Position numbers and translations under genes: made by a program | The notes under the pieces: generated by a model | What the model was told of the DNA's origin: nothing | Database searches by the model: none | The model's input: the letters and a program-made list of their open reading frames with translations, nothing else | Part shown: positions 6,761-15,414 of the stretch, one piece after another | Numbering within the stretch: the first letter of the stretch is position 1 | Layout of the letters: each line of letters begins with the position of its first letter | Assembly: GCF_001282685.1 (NCBI RefSeq) | Contig: NZ_LN875030.1 | Location: forward strand, 1 to 64,000 | DNA: 64,000 nt | Source of the DNA: Niameybacter massiliensis | GTDB lineage: Bacteria > Bacillota > Clostridia > Lachnospirales > Cellulosilyticaceae | Reading direction: 5' to 3'

Positions 6761-9700
6761 ATGTCAAAAAAAATGATGACAATCGACGGTAATACTGCTG
6801 CATCATATGTAGCTTATGCATTTACAGACGTAGCAGCAATTTACCCAATCACACCATCTTCAACAATGGCTGAAGTTGTGGATGAATGGGCAGCACAAGG
6901 CAGAAAAAATATCTTTGGCCAAAAAGTAAGTGTAGTAGAAATGCAATCTGAAGCAGGTGCAGCAGGTACATTCCATGGTTCACTTCAAGCAGGTGCACTT
7001 ACAACAACATTTACAGCTTCACAAGGTTTACTTCTTATGATTCCAAATATGTATAAAGTAGCTGGTGAGCTTCTTCCTGGTGTATTCCATGTAAGTGCTC
7101 GTGCTTTAGCAGCTCAAGCTTTATCAATATTTGGTGACCACCAAGACGTTATGGCAGCTCGTCAAACAGGTTGCGTAATGCTTGCATCTGGTTCTGTACA
7201 AGAAGTAGCAGATATTGCTCCAGTTGCGCATCTTGCAGCGATTAAAGGTAGATTACCTTTCGTTCATTTCTTTGATGGATTCAGAACATCACATGAAATA
7301 CAAAAAGTAGAAGTATTAGATTATAGCGATTATGAAAAATTAATCGATCAAGAAGCTTTACAAGAATTCAGAAATAGAGCACTTTCTCCAAACCACCCTG
7401 TAACACGTGGTACAGCTCAAAACCCTGATATCTACTTCCAAACAAGAGAAGCTTCAAATAAATATTACAACAACATTGTTGGCATCGTAGAAGATTACAT
7501 GGCACAAATGTCAGAGTTAACAGGTAGAAAACATAGTTTATTTGATTACTATGGAGCAGCTGATGCTGAAAACGTAGTAATTGCTATGGGATCTGTAACA
7601 GAAGCTCTTGAAGAAACAGTTGATGCTTTAAATGCAAATGGTGGAAGCTTTGGTCTTGTTAAAGTTCACTTATATAGACCATTCTCAACAGAACATTTCT
7701 TAAATGCTGTTCCAACATCAGCTAAAAGAATCTGTGTACTTGATCGTACAAAAGAACCAGGTGCATTAGGCGAGCCTCTTTACTTAGACGTACGTGGTGC
7801 ATTCTATGATAGTGAAAGAACACCAATGATCATTGGTGGACGTTATGGTCTTGGTTCAAAAGATGTAACTCCAACAGATCTTAAAGCAGTATTTGATAAC
7901 TTAACAAGTGAACAACCTAAAAATAGATTTACAGTAGGTATCGTAGATGATGTAACTTACACATCATTAGAAGCAAAAGATACACTTAAAATTGCTTCAA
8001 CAGGTACAATCAGATGTAAATTCTGGGGTCTTGGTTCAGATGGTACTGTAGGTGCTAACAAACAAGCAATCAAAATCATTGGTGAACATACAAATAAATA
8101 TGTTCAAGCATACTTTGATTATGATTCTAAAAAATCTGGTGGTATCACAATGTCTCACTTAAGATTCGGTGATTCACCAATCCGTGCAACATACCTTATT
8201 GATGAAGCTGATTACATAGCTTGCCATAAACAAGCATTCGTACATCAATATAATATCCTTAAAGGCCTTAAAAAAGGTGGAAACTTTGTACTTAATACAG
8301 AGTGGGATTTAGTTGCACTTGAAGAACATTTACCAGCAGCAATGAAACAATACATTGCTGAAAATGAAATTAATTTCTACACAGTAGATGCTACAACTAT
8401 TGCAAAAGAAATTGGTCTTGGATCACGTATCAACATGATCATGCAAGCTGCTTTCTTCAAACTTGCTAATATCATTGATGAAAATCAAGCTGTAGAATAC
8501 CTTAAAGCTTCTATCAACAAAGCTTATGGTAAAAAAGGTGAAAAAGTCCTTTCTATGAACTACCAAGCAGTAGAAAAAGGTATGAATGCTCTTAATAAAG
8601 TTGAAGTACCAGCATCATGGAAAACAGCTAACCAAGCAACAGGTTGTGGATGTGGATCATGTTCATGCGGTGCAAACACAGAAGAAAAACCAGATTTCAT
8701 TAAAAATATCGTTGAGCCAATCAATGCTCAAGAAGGTAACAGCCTTCCAGTAAGTGCATTCAATGATTACGAAGATGGTACATTCCCAGCAGGTACAGCA
8801 GCACACGAAAAACGTGGTATTGCAGTAGATATTCCAAGATGGGATATGGAAAAATGTATTCAATGTAACCAATGTGCATATGTATGTCCACATGCATGTA
8901 TTAGACCAATCCTTGTAAATGCAGATGAAAAAGCAAATGCACCAGAAGGATTTGAAACTAAGAAAGCAGTTGGTAAAGCATTCGATGGTCTTGAATATAG
9001 AATCCAAGTAAGTGCTCTTGACTGTACAGGTTGCGGTAGCTGTGCAGAAGTTTGTCCTGCTAAAGGAAAAGCTTTATTCATGGAACCACTTGGAGAACAA
9101 GTAGAAACACAATCAGCTAACTGGGATTATGCAGTTAAAGAAGTATCTTATAAAGGTGACCTTGTAGAAGGTAAAACAGTTAAAGATAGCCAATTCAAAA
9201 CACCTCTTATGGAATTCTCAGGAGCATGTGCAGGTTGTGGTGAAACACCATACATCAAACTTGTAACACAACTCTTTGGTGACCGTATGATGATTTCTAA
9301 TGCAACAGGTTGTTCATCAATCTGGGGTGGTAGTGCACCATCAACACCATATACAACAAACCACGAAGGTAAAGGACCATCATGGGCTAACTCACTCTTC
9401 GAAGATAATGCTGAATATGGTTACGGTATGTTCCTTGGCGTAAAACAAATGAGAAACAAAATCCAAGCTAACATGGAAGAATTAGTAGCTATGGATATTC
9501 CAGCAGAATACAAAGAAGTATTCACAAACTGGTTAGACAACAAAGAAAATGGAGAAGGTTCAAAAGCAGCAAGTAAAGCTGTAAGTGAACTTCTTGCAAA
9601 TCATACATTAACAGATGAAAAAGCAGTTACTTTAGTGAAAGAAATTGCTGAAAGAGAAGACTACTTAGTAAAACGTTCACAATGGATTCTTGGTGGTGAC

Positions 9701-10324
9701 GGATGGGCTTACGACATCGGTTACGGCGGTCTTGATCACGTTCTTGCATCAGGTGAAAACGTAAATGTACTTGTATTCGATACAGAAATTTACTCAAATA
9801 CAGGTGGTCAATCATCTAAATCAACACCAGTAGCAGCTATTGCAAAATTCGCAGCATCTGGTAAGAGAGCTAAGAAAAAAGACCTTGGTAAAATGATGAT
9901 GGCTTATGGCAACGTATATGTAGCTCAAGTTGCTATGGGATCAGACAAAAACCAAACAATCAAAGCTATTCTTGAAGCAGAAGCATATGAAGGTCCATCT
10001 ATCATCATTGCTTATGCACCATGTATTAGCCACGGTCTTAAAAAAGGTATGGGCTGCTCAATGGAAAATATGGCAGATGCAGTTAAATCTGGATACTGGC
10101 ATTTATACAGACACAACCCATTATTAGAAGAACAAGGTAAAAATCCATTTATCTTAGATTCTAAAGAACCAACAGAAAGCTTCAGAAGCTTCCTTATGGA
10201 TCAAGTACGTTATTCATCTCTTGCAAAACAATTCCCAGAAGATAGTGAAGGGTTATTTGAATTAGCAGAGAAACATGCTAGACAACGTTATGAAGGCTAC
10301 AAAAAATTAGCTGAACAAGAATAA
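6761..10324 (+). CDS. nifJ: Pyruvate:ferredoxin (flavodoxin) oxidoreductase, homodimeric type
   Basis: Catalyses pyruvate + CoA + oxidised ferredoxin to acetyl-CoA + CO2 + reduced ferredoxin. At 1187 residues it is the full single-chain enzyme. Domain I starts at the N-terminus (AYAFTDVAAIYPITPSS, pyruvate-binding region), followed by the transketolase-like and CoA-binding domains. The ferredoxin domain at about 690-780 has motifs CIQCNQCAYVCP and CTGCGSCAEVCP. The C-terminal TPP domain has CAGCGETPY, GDGWAYDIGYGG and NTGGQ. An unusual CxCxxCxC cluster (C629, C631, C634, C636) lies just before the ferredoxin domain. AGGAGG precedes the ATG. The gene is highly enriched in A-ending codons compared with neighbours, as expected for an abundant enzyme. 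Confidence 0.97.
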   Translation: MSKKMMTIDGNTAASYVAYAFTDVAAIYPITPSSTMAEVVDEWAAQGRKNIFGQKVSVVEMQSEAGAAGTFHGSLQAGALTTTFTASQGLLLMIPNMYKVAGELLPGVFHVSARALAAQALSIFGDHQDVMAARQTGCVMLASGSVQEVADIAPVAHLAAIKGRLPFVHFFDGFRTSHEIQKVEVLDYSDYEKLIDQEALQEFRNRALSPNHPVTRGTAQNPDIYFQTREASNKYYNNIVGIVEDYMAQMSELTGRKHSLFDYYGAADAENVVIAMGSVTEALEETVDALNANGGSFGLVKVHLYRPFSTEHFLNAVPTSAKRICVLDRTKEPGALGEPLYLDVRGAFYDSERTPMIIGGRYGLGSKDVTPTDLKAVFDNLTSEQPKNRFTVGIVDDVTYTSLEAKDTLKIASTGTIRCKFWGLGSDGTVGANKQAIKIIGEHTNKYVQAYFDYDSKKSGGITMSHLRFGDSPIRATYLIDEADYIACHKQAFVHQYNILKGLKKGGNFVLNTEWDLVALEEHLPAAMKQYIAENEINFYTVDATTIAKEIGLGSRINMIMQAAFFKLANIIDENQAVEYLKASINKAYGKKGEKVLSMNYQAVEKGMNALNKVEVPASWKTANQATGCGCGSCSCGANTEEKPDFIKNIVEPINAQEGNSLPVSAFNDYEDGTFPAGTAAHEKRGIAVDIPRWDMEKCIQCNQCAYVCPHACIRPILVNADEKANAPEGFETKKAVGKAFDGLEYRIQVSALDCTGCGSCAEVCPAKGKALFMEPLGEQVETQSANWDYAVKEVSYKGDLVEGKTVKDSQFKTPLMEFSGACAGCGETPYIKLVTQLFGDRMMISNATGCSSIWGGSAPSTPYTTNHEGKGPSWANSLFEDNAEYGYGMFLGVKQMRNKIQANMEELVAMDIPAEYKEVFTNWLDNKENGEGSKAASKAVSELLANHTLTDEKAVTLVKEIAEREDYLVKRSQWILGGDGWAYDIGYGGLDHVLASGENVNVLVFDTEIYSNTGGQSSKSTPVAAIAKFAASGKRAKKKDLGKMMMAYGNVYVAQVAMGSDKNQTIKAILEAEAYEGPSIIIAYAPCISHGLKKGMGCSMENMADAVKSGYWHLYRHNPLLEEQGKNPFILDSKEPTESFRSFLMDQVRYSSLAKQFPEDSEGLFELAEKHARQRYEGYKKLAEQE

Positions 10325-10348
10325 TAAATACTCCTCTCATACGATTAA

Positions 10349-10388
10349 AAACAGCTGTCACATATAAGATGTGACAGCTGTTTTTTTG
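10349..10388 (+). terminator. Terminator of PFOR
   Basis: Stem ACAGCTGTCAC/GTGACAGCTGT with 7-nt loop, followed by seven T. Confidence 0.92.
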
Positions 10389-10424
10389 ATAAAAAATATT
10401 TTAATACAATAGATGAAAGACAAT

Positions 10425-10468
10425 AAAAATGCCCTAATTAGATACTTAAATCTAATTAGGGCATTTTT
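10425..10468 (-). terminator. Terminator overlapping the end of the DtxR-family gene
   Basis: An 18-bp stem (AAAAATGCCCTAATTAGA and its complement) with an 8-nt loop. The 3' arm (10451-10468) includes the last codons and stop of the minus-strand regulator ending at 10452. It can act in both directions. Confidence 0.8.
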
Positions 10469-10835
10469 TATAATTTATAACGAAGTCTTCTAGTTTCTCT
10501 ATAGTTTCAGGACTTAATATATGCTCAATTTTACAAGCATCTGCTTCTGCAATTTGAGGGCTTAGACCGAGGACATGAGTCAAGAACTTCTTGATTAGGG
10601 TATGTCTATAAATGATATCTTTTGCTGTTTTACGCCCTAAGTCAGTGAGCCTGATATCTCCATAAGATTGCTGTGTAACCATACCAGCATCTTTTAAGTT
10701 ATTAATAGCCTTATTAACACTTGGTCTAGATACATTAAGTTTTTTTGCTATGTCTATAGAACGGACAACACCATTTTGCTGTTCAAGTTCTAATACAGTT
10801 TCAAGGTAATCTTCACCAGATTGTCCTAGAGTCAT
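10452..10835 (-). CDS. DtxR/MntR-family metal-dependent repressor
   Basis: A 127-residue protein, short for the family and without an SH3 domain, like MntR-type members. Residues 5-65 are a winged helix-turn-helix (SIDIAKKLNVSRPSVNKAI). Residues about 70-115 are the dimerisation and metal-binding domain with the ligands of the DACKIEHILS motif (C, E, H), matching the C-E-H set of DtxR. It is divergent from feoA, which has tandem palindromes at its promoter, so I infer that it is the Fe(II)-responsive repressor of the feo operon. Manganese specificity cannot be excluded. GGAGGG precedes the ATG. Confidence 0.87.
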   Translation of the reverse strand: MTLGQSGEDYLETVLELEQQNGVVRSIDIAKKLNVSRPSVNKAINNLKDAGMVTQQSYGDIRLTDLGRKTAKDIIYRHTLIKKFLTHVLGLSPQIAEADACKIEHILSPETIEKLEDFVINYKKCPN

Positions 10836-10925
10836 GGTTTCCCTCCTCCTTCATAGTATCCCTTTATATATTATAACAAATATTTTAATGAATTAAAAAT
10901 AAAACACTTTAGTTGTGAAAAAATA

Positions 10926-10994
10926 TTGACAGAACATTCAAGTCGATATAAAATAATGTTAGTTAAGGTTAACATTGTTTGCTAATGTTAACAT
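10926..10994 (+). promoter_or_regulatory. feo promoter with two operator-like palindromes
   Basis: TTGACA (10926-10931), 17-nt spacer, TAAAAT (10949-10954). Immediately downstream is a 7-8-7 inverted repeat, AATGTTA/TAACATT (10955-10976), and then a perfect palindrome ATGTTAACAT (10985-10994). The internal GTTAAGGTTAAC resembles DtxR/IdeR-type half sites. The position after the -10 fits repression by the divergent regulator. Confidence 0.65.
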
Positions 10995-11082
10995 ATAATA
11001 TAATGAAAATCAAGTTAGTTGATAAAATAGAGAAAAGATACTTATTAGAAGTATTATGATTGTATAACTTGGGAGGGATAGT

Positions 11083-11310
11083 ATGAGTAATTTAAAGAAA
11101 GTACCTTGTGGTAAAAGTGCTATCGTAAGACAAATAGATGTGCAAGGCACACTTAAAAGACGTATCATGGATATGGGTATTACAAAAGGTGTTGAAGTAA
11201 CAGTTAAAAAAGTAGCACCATTAGGAGATCCTATTGAAATTTCTGTAAGAGGATACTCATTAAGCTTAAGAAAAGAAGATGCGAAGAGCATATTAGTTGA
11301 GTTAGTATAA
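11083..11310 (+). CDS. feoA: FeoA, ferrous iron transport accessory protein
   Basis: A 75-residue SH3-like FeoA domain with the typical GKSAIVRQIDVQG and MDMGITKGVEVTVKKVAPLGDPIEI pattern, ending in SLRKEDAKSILVEL. It is cytoplasmic and supports FeoB-mediated Fe(II) uptake. GGGAGG lies 8 nt before the ATG. First gene of feoA-feoB-small Cys-rich protein; 62 nt separate it from feoB. Confidence 0.95.
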   Translation: MSNLKKVPCGKSAIVRQIDVQGTLKRRIMDMGITKGVEVTVKKVAPLGDPIEISVRGYSLSLRKEDAKSILVELV

Positions 11311-11372
11311 CTCGATTTTTTTTGAGAGATAAGTTAGCCTAGTCTAACAAATAGAAAGGGAGTTAGCGAACT

Positions 11373-13397
11373 ATGGGATATAATATAGCATTAGTAGGAA
11401 ACCCGAATAGTGGGAAGACTACTGCATTTAATGCTCTAACAGGGAGTAAGGCTTATGTTGGGAACTGGCCAGGTGTAACAGTTGAAAAGAAGGAAGGTAG
11501 ATTAAGAGGTACTAAAGAAGAAGCAACACTTGTTGATTTACCAGGTATTTATTCACTTTCACCTTATACTCCAGAAGAGGTAGTAGCAAGAAACTACATT
11601 ATTAAAGAACAACCGGATTTAATTATCAATATTATAGATGCTTCAAATATTGAGCGTAACCTTTACTTAACTCATCAATTAGTTGAATTAGGTAGACCAA
11701 CTATCATTGCCTTAAATATGATGGATATCGTTGAGAAACGTGGAGAAAAAATTGATCTTAAAGCACTAGAAAAACGTTTTGGAGTTAAAGTTGTACCTAT
11801 TTCAGCTGCAAAAAATAAAGGTTTAGAAGAACTTATTAAGCTTGCCTTAGAGGTATGTGTAGCGAAAGTACAAATTAAAACAGAAGCATTACCATTAGAA
11901 AAGTCAGTAGAAGTTGCTATTGAAGAAGTAATAACAATCTTACAGGATCAAAAAATTGATGCACATTATGATACGCGCTGGTTTGCATTAAAGGTACTTG
12001 AGCAAGATAAAGAAGTTGTAGCACAACTTAACTTATCAAGTGCTGATAACCAAGTGATTAAAAACTGTATCGAGCAACTTACAGTAGAATATGAAGATGA
12101 TGTTGAAAGCATCGTTATTAATCAACGTTATGAGTATATTACTAAGTACATTAACGAAATTGTTAAAAACAGAATGAGCCATAAGGTAACACTATCAGAT
12201 AAGATTGATAGAGTTGTTACAAATAGAATTTTAGCTATTCCTATTTTCTTTGGAATCATGTGGTTAGTATACTTCTTATCAATCCAAACAGTGGGTGATA
12301 TGACTATTGGATTTATGGAAGAGTTATTTGGTGGTATTGGTGATCAAGTAGGGATATTCCTTGAAAGTATGAGTGTATCACCATGGATTCATGGATTAGT
12401 GGTAGAAGGAATTATTGGCGGGGTAGGAGCTGTACTTGGATTCGTACCACAGCTTATGATTCTCTTCTTATTAATTGGTATCCTTGAAGATTGTGGCTAT
12501 ATGTCACGTGTTGCCTTTATCATGGATAAGATCTTCAGAAAGTTTGGCTTATCAGGAAAATCATTCATTCCTATGGTTATTGGAACAGGCTGTTCTGTAC
12601 CAGGGATTATGGCATCAAGAACTATTGAAAATGAGCGTGATCGTAAGATGACAATCATGCTTACACCATTTATTCCTTGTGGTGCTAAGCTACCTGTATT
12701 TGCACTTTTAGTAGGAGCATTCTTCCCTGATCATGCATGGGTAGGGCCTTCTATGTACCTTTTAGGTATTTTAATGGTTATCATTTCAGGATTAATCTTG
12801 AAAAATACTTTATTTAAAGGTGAAGCAGCACCTTATATTTTAGAATTACCAGAATATCATGTGCCTAACTTTAAAGGCGTATTTATGCAAATGTGGGATC
12901 GTTCTAAAGCTTTCATTGTAAAAGCTGGTACAGTAATCTTTGTTGCTTCAGGCCTTATTTGGTTCCTACAATCATTCAACTTTAGTCTTCAAATGGTAGA
13001 AACAGATCAAAGTATTTTAGCATCTATTGGTCACTTTATTGCTCCAGTATTTGCACCACTTGGATTTGGTACATGGCAGGCATCTGTTGCTACTGTAACA
13101 GGATTCTTAGCAAAAGAAGCTATTGTTGCCACATTTGGTGTTTTACTTGGAGTAGGTGAAGTTGCAGAGTCAGACCCAACATTAGTTACAAATATGGGTG
13201 CTTTATTTACACCACTTAGTGCTTATGCATTTATGGCATTTACACTACTTGCAGCACCATGCTTCGCAGCTATTGGTGCTATGAAAAGAGAGTTTGGTAA
13301 CTGGAAGTGGACACTTATTGCACTAGGATATCAAACAGGGCTTGCATGGATAGTAGCATTTTTAATTTACCAAGTAGGCGGATTATTTATTAAATAG
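11373..13397 (+). CDS. feoB: FeoB, ferrous iron transporter
   Basis: A 674-residue protein. The N-terminal G domain has G1 GNPNSGKTT (residues 8-16), the switch segment NWPGVTVEKKEG, G3 DLPG, G4 NMMD and G5 SAAKNKG. A GDI-like helical segment follows at about 170-270. The C-terminal part has two Gate motifs (CGYMSRVAFIMD, then GTGCSVPGIMASRT with the conserved Cys) and ITPF/PCGAKLPV, within about 8-11 membrane helices. It takes up Fe(II) across the cytoplasmic membrane. Length and motifs are complete, so it should be functional. Confidence 0.97.
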   Translation: MGYNIALVGNPNSGKTTAFNALTGSKAYVGNWPGVTVEKKEGRLRGTKEEATLVDLPGIYSLSPYTPEEVVARNYIIKEQPDLIINIIDASNIERNLYLTHQLVELGRPTIIALNMMDIVEKRGEKIDLKALEKRFGVKVVPISAAKNKGLEELIKLALEVCVAKVQIKTEALPLEKSVEVAIEEVITILQDQKIDAHYDTRWFALKVLEQDKEVVAQLNLSSADNQVIKNCIEQLTVEYEDDVESIVINQRYEYITKYINEIVKNRMSHKVTLSDKIDRVVTNRILAIPIFFGIMWLVYFLSIQTVGDMTIGFMEELFGGIGDQVGIFLESMSVSPWIHGLVVEGIIGGVGAVLGFVPQLMILFLLIGILEDCGYMSRVAFIMDKIFRKFGLSGKSFIPMVIGTGCSVPGIMASRTIENERDRKMTIMLTPFIPCGAKLPVFALLVGAFFPDHAWVGPSMYLLGILMVIISGLILKNTLFKGEAAPYILELPEYHVPNFKGVFMQMWDRSKAFIVKAGTVIFVASGLIWFLQSFNFSLQMVETDQSILASIGHFIAPVFAPLGFGTWQASVATVTGFLAKEAIVATFGVLLGVGEVAESDPTLVTNMGALFTPLSAYAFMAFTLLAAPCFAAIGAMKREFGNWKWTLIALGYQTGLAWIVAFLIYQVGGLFIK

Positions 13398-13409
13398 AAA
13401 TGGAGTGAG

Positions 13410-13577
13410 ATGAAGATGGCAGATTTTATTATTATAGGAATTATAGTATTACTGATGGCAGGAGCTAGTTATAAGATCTATCGTGATAAAAAGAATAACC
13501 CTTGCGGTTGTGGATGTTCAGGATGTGCACAAAAAAGCTGCCCATCTAAACATCAAGCTAAAGATAAAGATAAATAA
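13410..13577 (+). CDS. FeoB-associated Cys-rich membrane protein
   Basis: A 55-residue protein starting 12 nt after feoB. Residues about 5-20 are a single membrane helix (DFIIIGIIVLLMAG), followed by a basic segment (YKIYRDKKNN) and a Cys-rich tail with five cysteines in CGCGCSGC-like order (C32, C34, C36, C39, C44), then Lys/His/Asp. This is the architecture of the small proteins found after feoB in Firmicutes and thought to assist FeoB. A second ATG at 13416 is a possible start; GGAG lies 4 nt before the first and 10 nt before the second. Confidence 0.85.
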   Translation: MKMADFIIIGIIVLLMAGASYKIYRDKKNNPCGCGCSGCAQKSCPSKHQAKDKDK

Positions 13578-13578
13578 A

Positions 13579-13613
13579 AGAAGGCGGTATAGTGCATGCT
13601 ATACCGCCTTTTA
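13579..13613 (+). terminator. Terminator of the feo operon
   Basis: Stem AAGGCGGTATAG/CTATACCGCCTT with loop TGCATG, then TTTT; 4 nt after the Cys-rich gene. Confidence 0.88.
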
Positions 13614-13629
13614 ATGTACTTAGGGGGAG

Positions 13630-14307
13630 TTATTTTGGTTGGGGTGGGAGTTTAAAGTCAATTTCTTTATAACAGAACCACCAGTCAAAGCAGGTATATT
13701 CTCCTTCACGTTTTTCAGCAGTAGGAATATCAGTTGGAGGAGGAATGATACCTTTATTTCCGATCAATTCGTTGTTTGGCCAATTAGCAGGGAGGGCCAC
13801 CTTATTTGCATCACCTACTTGTAAAGCGACGAGGGCACGAATAATTTCACTAATGTTACGACCAATCTCAAGAGGGTAGTATAAGATAAGTCTAATAGTA
13901 CTAGTAGGATCAATAAAAAATACTGCTCTTACAGTTGAAGTTTTCCTAGTAGGTTGAATCATGCCAAGTTTTGTAGCTGTTGTTCCAAGTGGATCTGCAA
14001 TAATAGGGAATGGAATATTTTGACCTAGATTTTCTTCAATCCATTGTACCCATTTCATATGAGGCTGTACTTGGTCTACAGAAAGACCAAGAAGGTCCGT
14101 ATTAAGTCCTTGGAATGTATCATAATTCTGAGCAAAAGATACAAATTCAGTTGTGCACACAGGCGTAAAGTCACCAGGATGGCTAAAGAGTATAAGCCAT
14201 TTACCTTTGTAGTCATCAGGGAGTTTTTTCACTCCATAAGTTGTTTGAACTGTCATATCAGGGAACTTATCTCCTATTAAAGGAAGATTCCCCATAATTT
14301 CTGCCAA
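13630..14307 (-). CDS. Peroxiredoxin, 1-Cys (Prx6-like) type
   Basis: A 225-residue thioredoxin-fold peroxidase. The peroxidatic cysteine is C51 in FTPVCTTEF, preceded by FSHPGDFTP; a conserved Arg lies in the [12 protein letters not shown] strand. A long C-terminal arm (about 160-225) is typical of Prx6/archaeal-type enzymes and ends with the unusual [12 protein letters not shown] segment, whose cysteines could resolve the active site. It reduces H2O2 or organic peroxides. The start is taken as TTG at 14305-14307, because the strong AGGAGG site lies 8 nt upstream; the first in-frame GTG (14314-14316) overlaps that site and the next ATG is too far. It lies 62 nt downstream of the patatin gene on the same strand. 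Confidence 0.88.
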   Translation of the reverse strand: MAEIMGNLPLIGDKFPDMTVQTTYGVKKLPDDYKGKWLILFSHPGDFTPVCTTEFVSFAQNYDTFQGLNTDLLGLSVDQVQPHMKWVQWIEENLGQNIPFPIIADPLGTTATKLGMIQPTRKTSTVRAVFFIDPTSTIRLILYYPLEIGRNISEIIRALVALQVGDANKVALPANWPNNELIGNKGIIPPPTDIPTAEKREGEYTCFDWWFCYKEIDFKLPPQPK

Positions 14308-14369
14308 TCCTATCACCTCCTACAAAACTATTTATATTCAAGATAGGAGTTGTATTATGAAAAAAATTA

Positions 14370-15281
14370 TTAATGAAGATAATACCGTTCAATATAGCGA
14401 TAGACTTCACTTAAATCAACCTTGTCTGCAAAGTCTTTAAGGTAAGGTACCTTTTTATAATCATCTAACTCTATAGGTTCTTCAAGAGGAGGATCAAGAC
14501 GATAATAATTTGATTTTAATAGCTCATAGCTATAACGATTTTCTATAGGTGTATTCGTATTCAAAAGGACACTCAAAAAGGGAGCTTTTGATTTGGTAAA
14601 TGGATTAATAGCCCACTGAAGAACACCCCAATTTTTTGTACGACGTACAATACGTTCAGGATAAAATCCTGTACCAATAGAAAGCAAACGAAAATCGGAT
14701 AGATTATATGTTGTTGGAAATACAGAACGTACGCAAATAACAGGAGCAGCAGTAGGAGAATTCATAAATACACCACCATCAATAAAGTTATTCACGGAAG
14801 GAAAGTATGTAGGGGCAGCGCTACTACAGAGTGCTACATCAATGACCTTTTCAGAAATTGTAGGATTATTGACTAAGTTAGTAAAAAACACACCTTCAAA
14901 ACCCTTACATGTATAACCTTTTACATTAAAGGACGGAATAAAAGCATACTTAGGCAGAGAAGCAAGAGAAAGATTTTTGGGGAATACCTCCTCAAGAGTT
15001 TCCTGAAGATGAATATTTCTATACTTAGGAATAAAGAGATTAGGACGTTTTGGGGTAAAGATATACTTTACTTTATCATAGGAGTAAAAGTCATCAATTT
15101 CTTCTACGGATTTTTGATAGGCCAACCCTAGGGCAATAATAGAGCCTGTAGAAGTTCCCGCGAACATATGGGTTTGGTCAAGAAGTGTAGGATACTTTTC
15201 AACAATACGTCTTAAAAGTCGTGTAGAAAGTGCACCACGTATACCACCTCCATCAAAGGCAATGATACGGAAGACAGACAT
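14370..15281 (-). CDS. Patatin-like phospholipase
   Basis: A 303-residue patatin domain: oxyanion motif DGGGIRG (residues 10-16), nucleophile S44 in GTSTG, and the catalytic Asp in FIDGGVF (D168). There is no signal peptide, so it is probably cytoplasmic or acts on the inner membrane face. The family hydrolyses acyl ester bonds of lipids. No nucleotidyltransferase or other CBASS partner is adjacent, so a defence role is not supported. It is divergent from the repeat protein at 15415 across a palindrome-containing region. GGGAGG precedes the ATG. Confidence 0.85.
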   Translation of the reverse strand: MSVFRIIAFDGGGIRGALSTRLLRRIVEKYPTLLDQTHMFAGTSTGSIIALGLAYQKSVEEIDDFYSYDKVKYIFTPKRPNLFIPKYRNIHLQETLEEVFPKNLSLASLPKYAFIPSFNVKGYTCKGFEGVFFTNLVNNPTISEKVIDVALCSSAAPTYFPSVNNFIDGGVFMNSPTAAPVICVRSVFPTTYNLSDFRLLSIGTGFYPERIVRRTKNWGVLQWAINPFTKSKAPFLSVLLNTNTPIENRYSYELLKSNYYRLDPPLEEPIELDDYKKVPYLKDFADKVDLSEVYRYIERYYLH

Positions 15282-15350
15282 ATTAGATCCTCCCTTACAA
15301 TATATATCAAGATTATTTTATGAAAAGAGATACTACACTAGACCAAAAAA

Positions 15351-15391
15351 TATCATACATAAAGTAAATGTATCATAAAATGTTATGATAC
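15351..15391. promoter_or_regulatory. Palindromic operator-like region between patatin and the repeat protein
   Basis: GTATCATAA (15370-15378) and TTATGATAC (15383-15391) form a perfect 9-4-9 inverted repeat. A third TATCATA copy lies at 15351-15357. Three related motifs in 41 bp of a divergent intergenic region suggest a shared regulator. Confidence 0.45.
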
Positions 15392-15414
15392 TAAATGGTT
15401 AGGGAGATCAAAAA

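Noticed and set aside
8663-9081. Two minus-strand frames inside PFOR
   Set aside because: Shadows of the strongly supported PFOR frame; unusual Cys/Trp content and no ribosome site.
14370-15281. Patatin as a CBASS effector
   Set aside because: No CD-NTase, Cap2/Cap3 or other defence gene adjoins; neighbours are a peroxiredoxin and a repeat protein.
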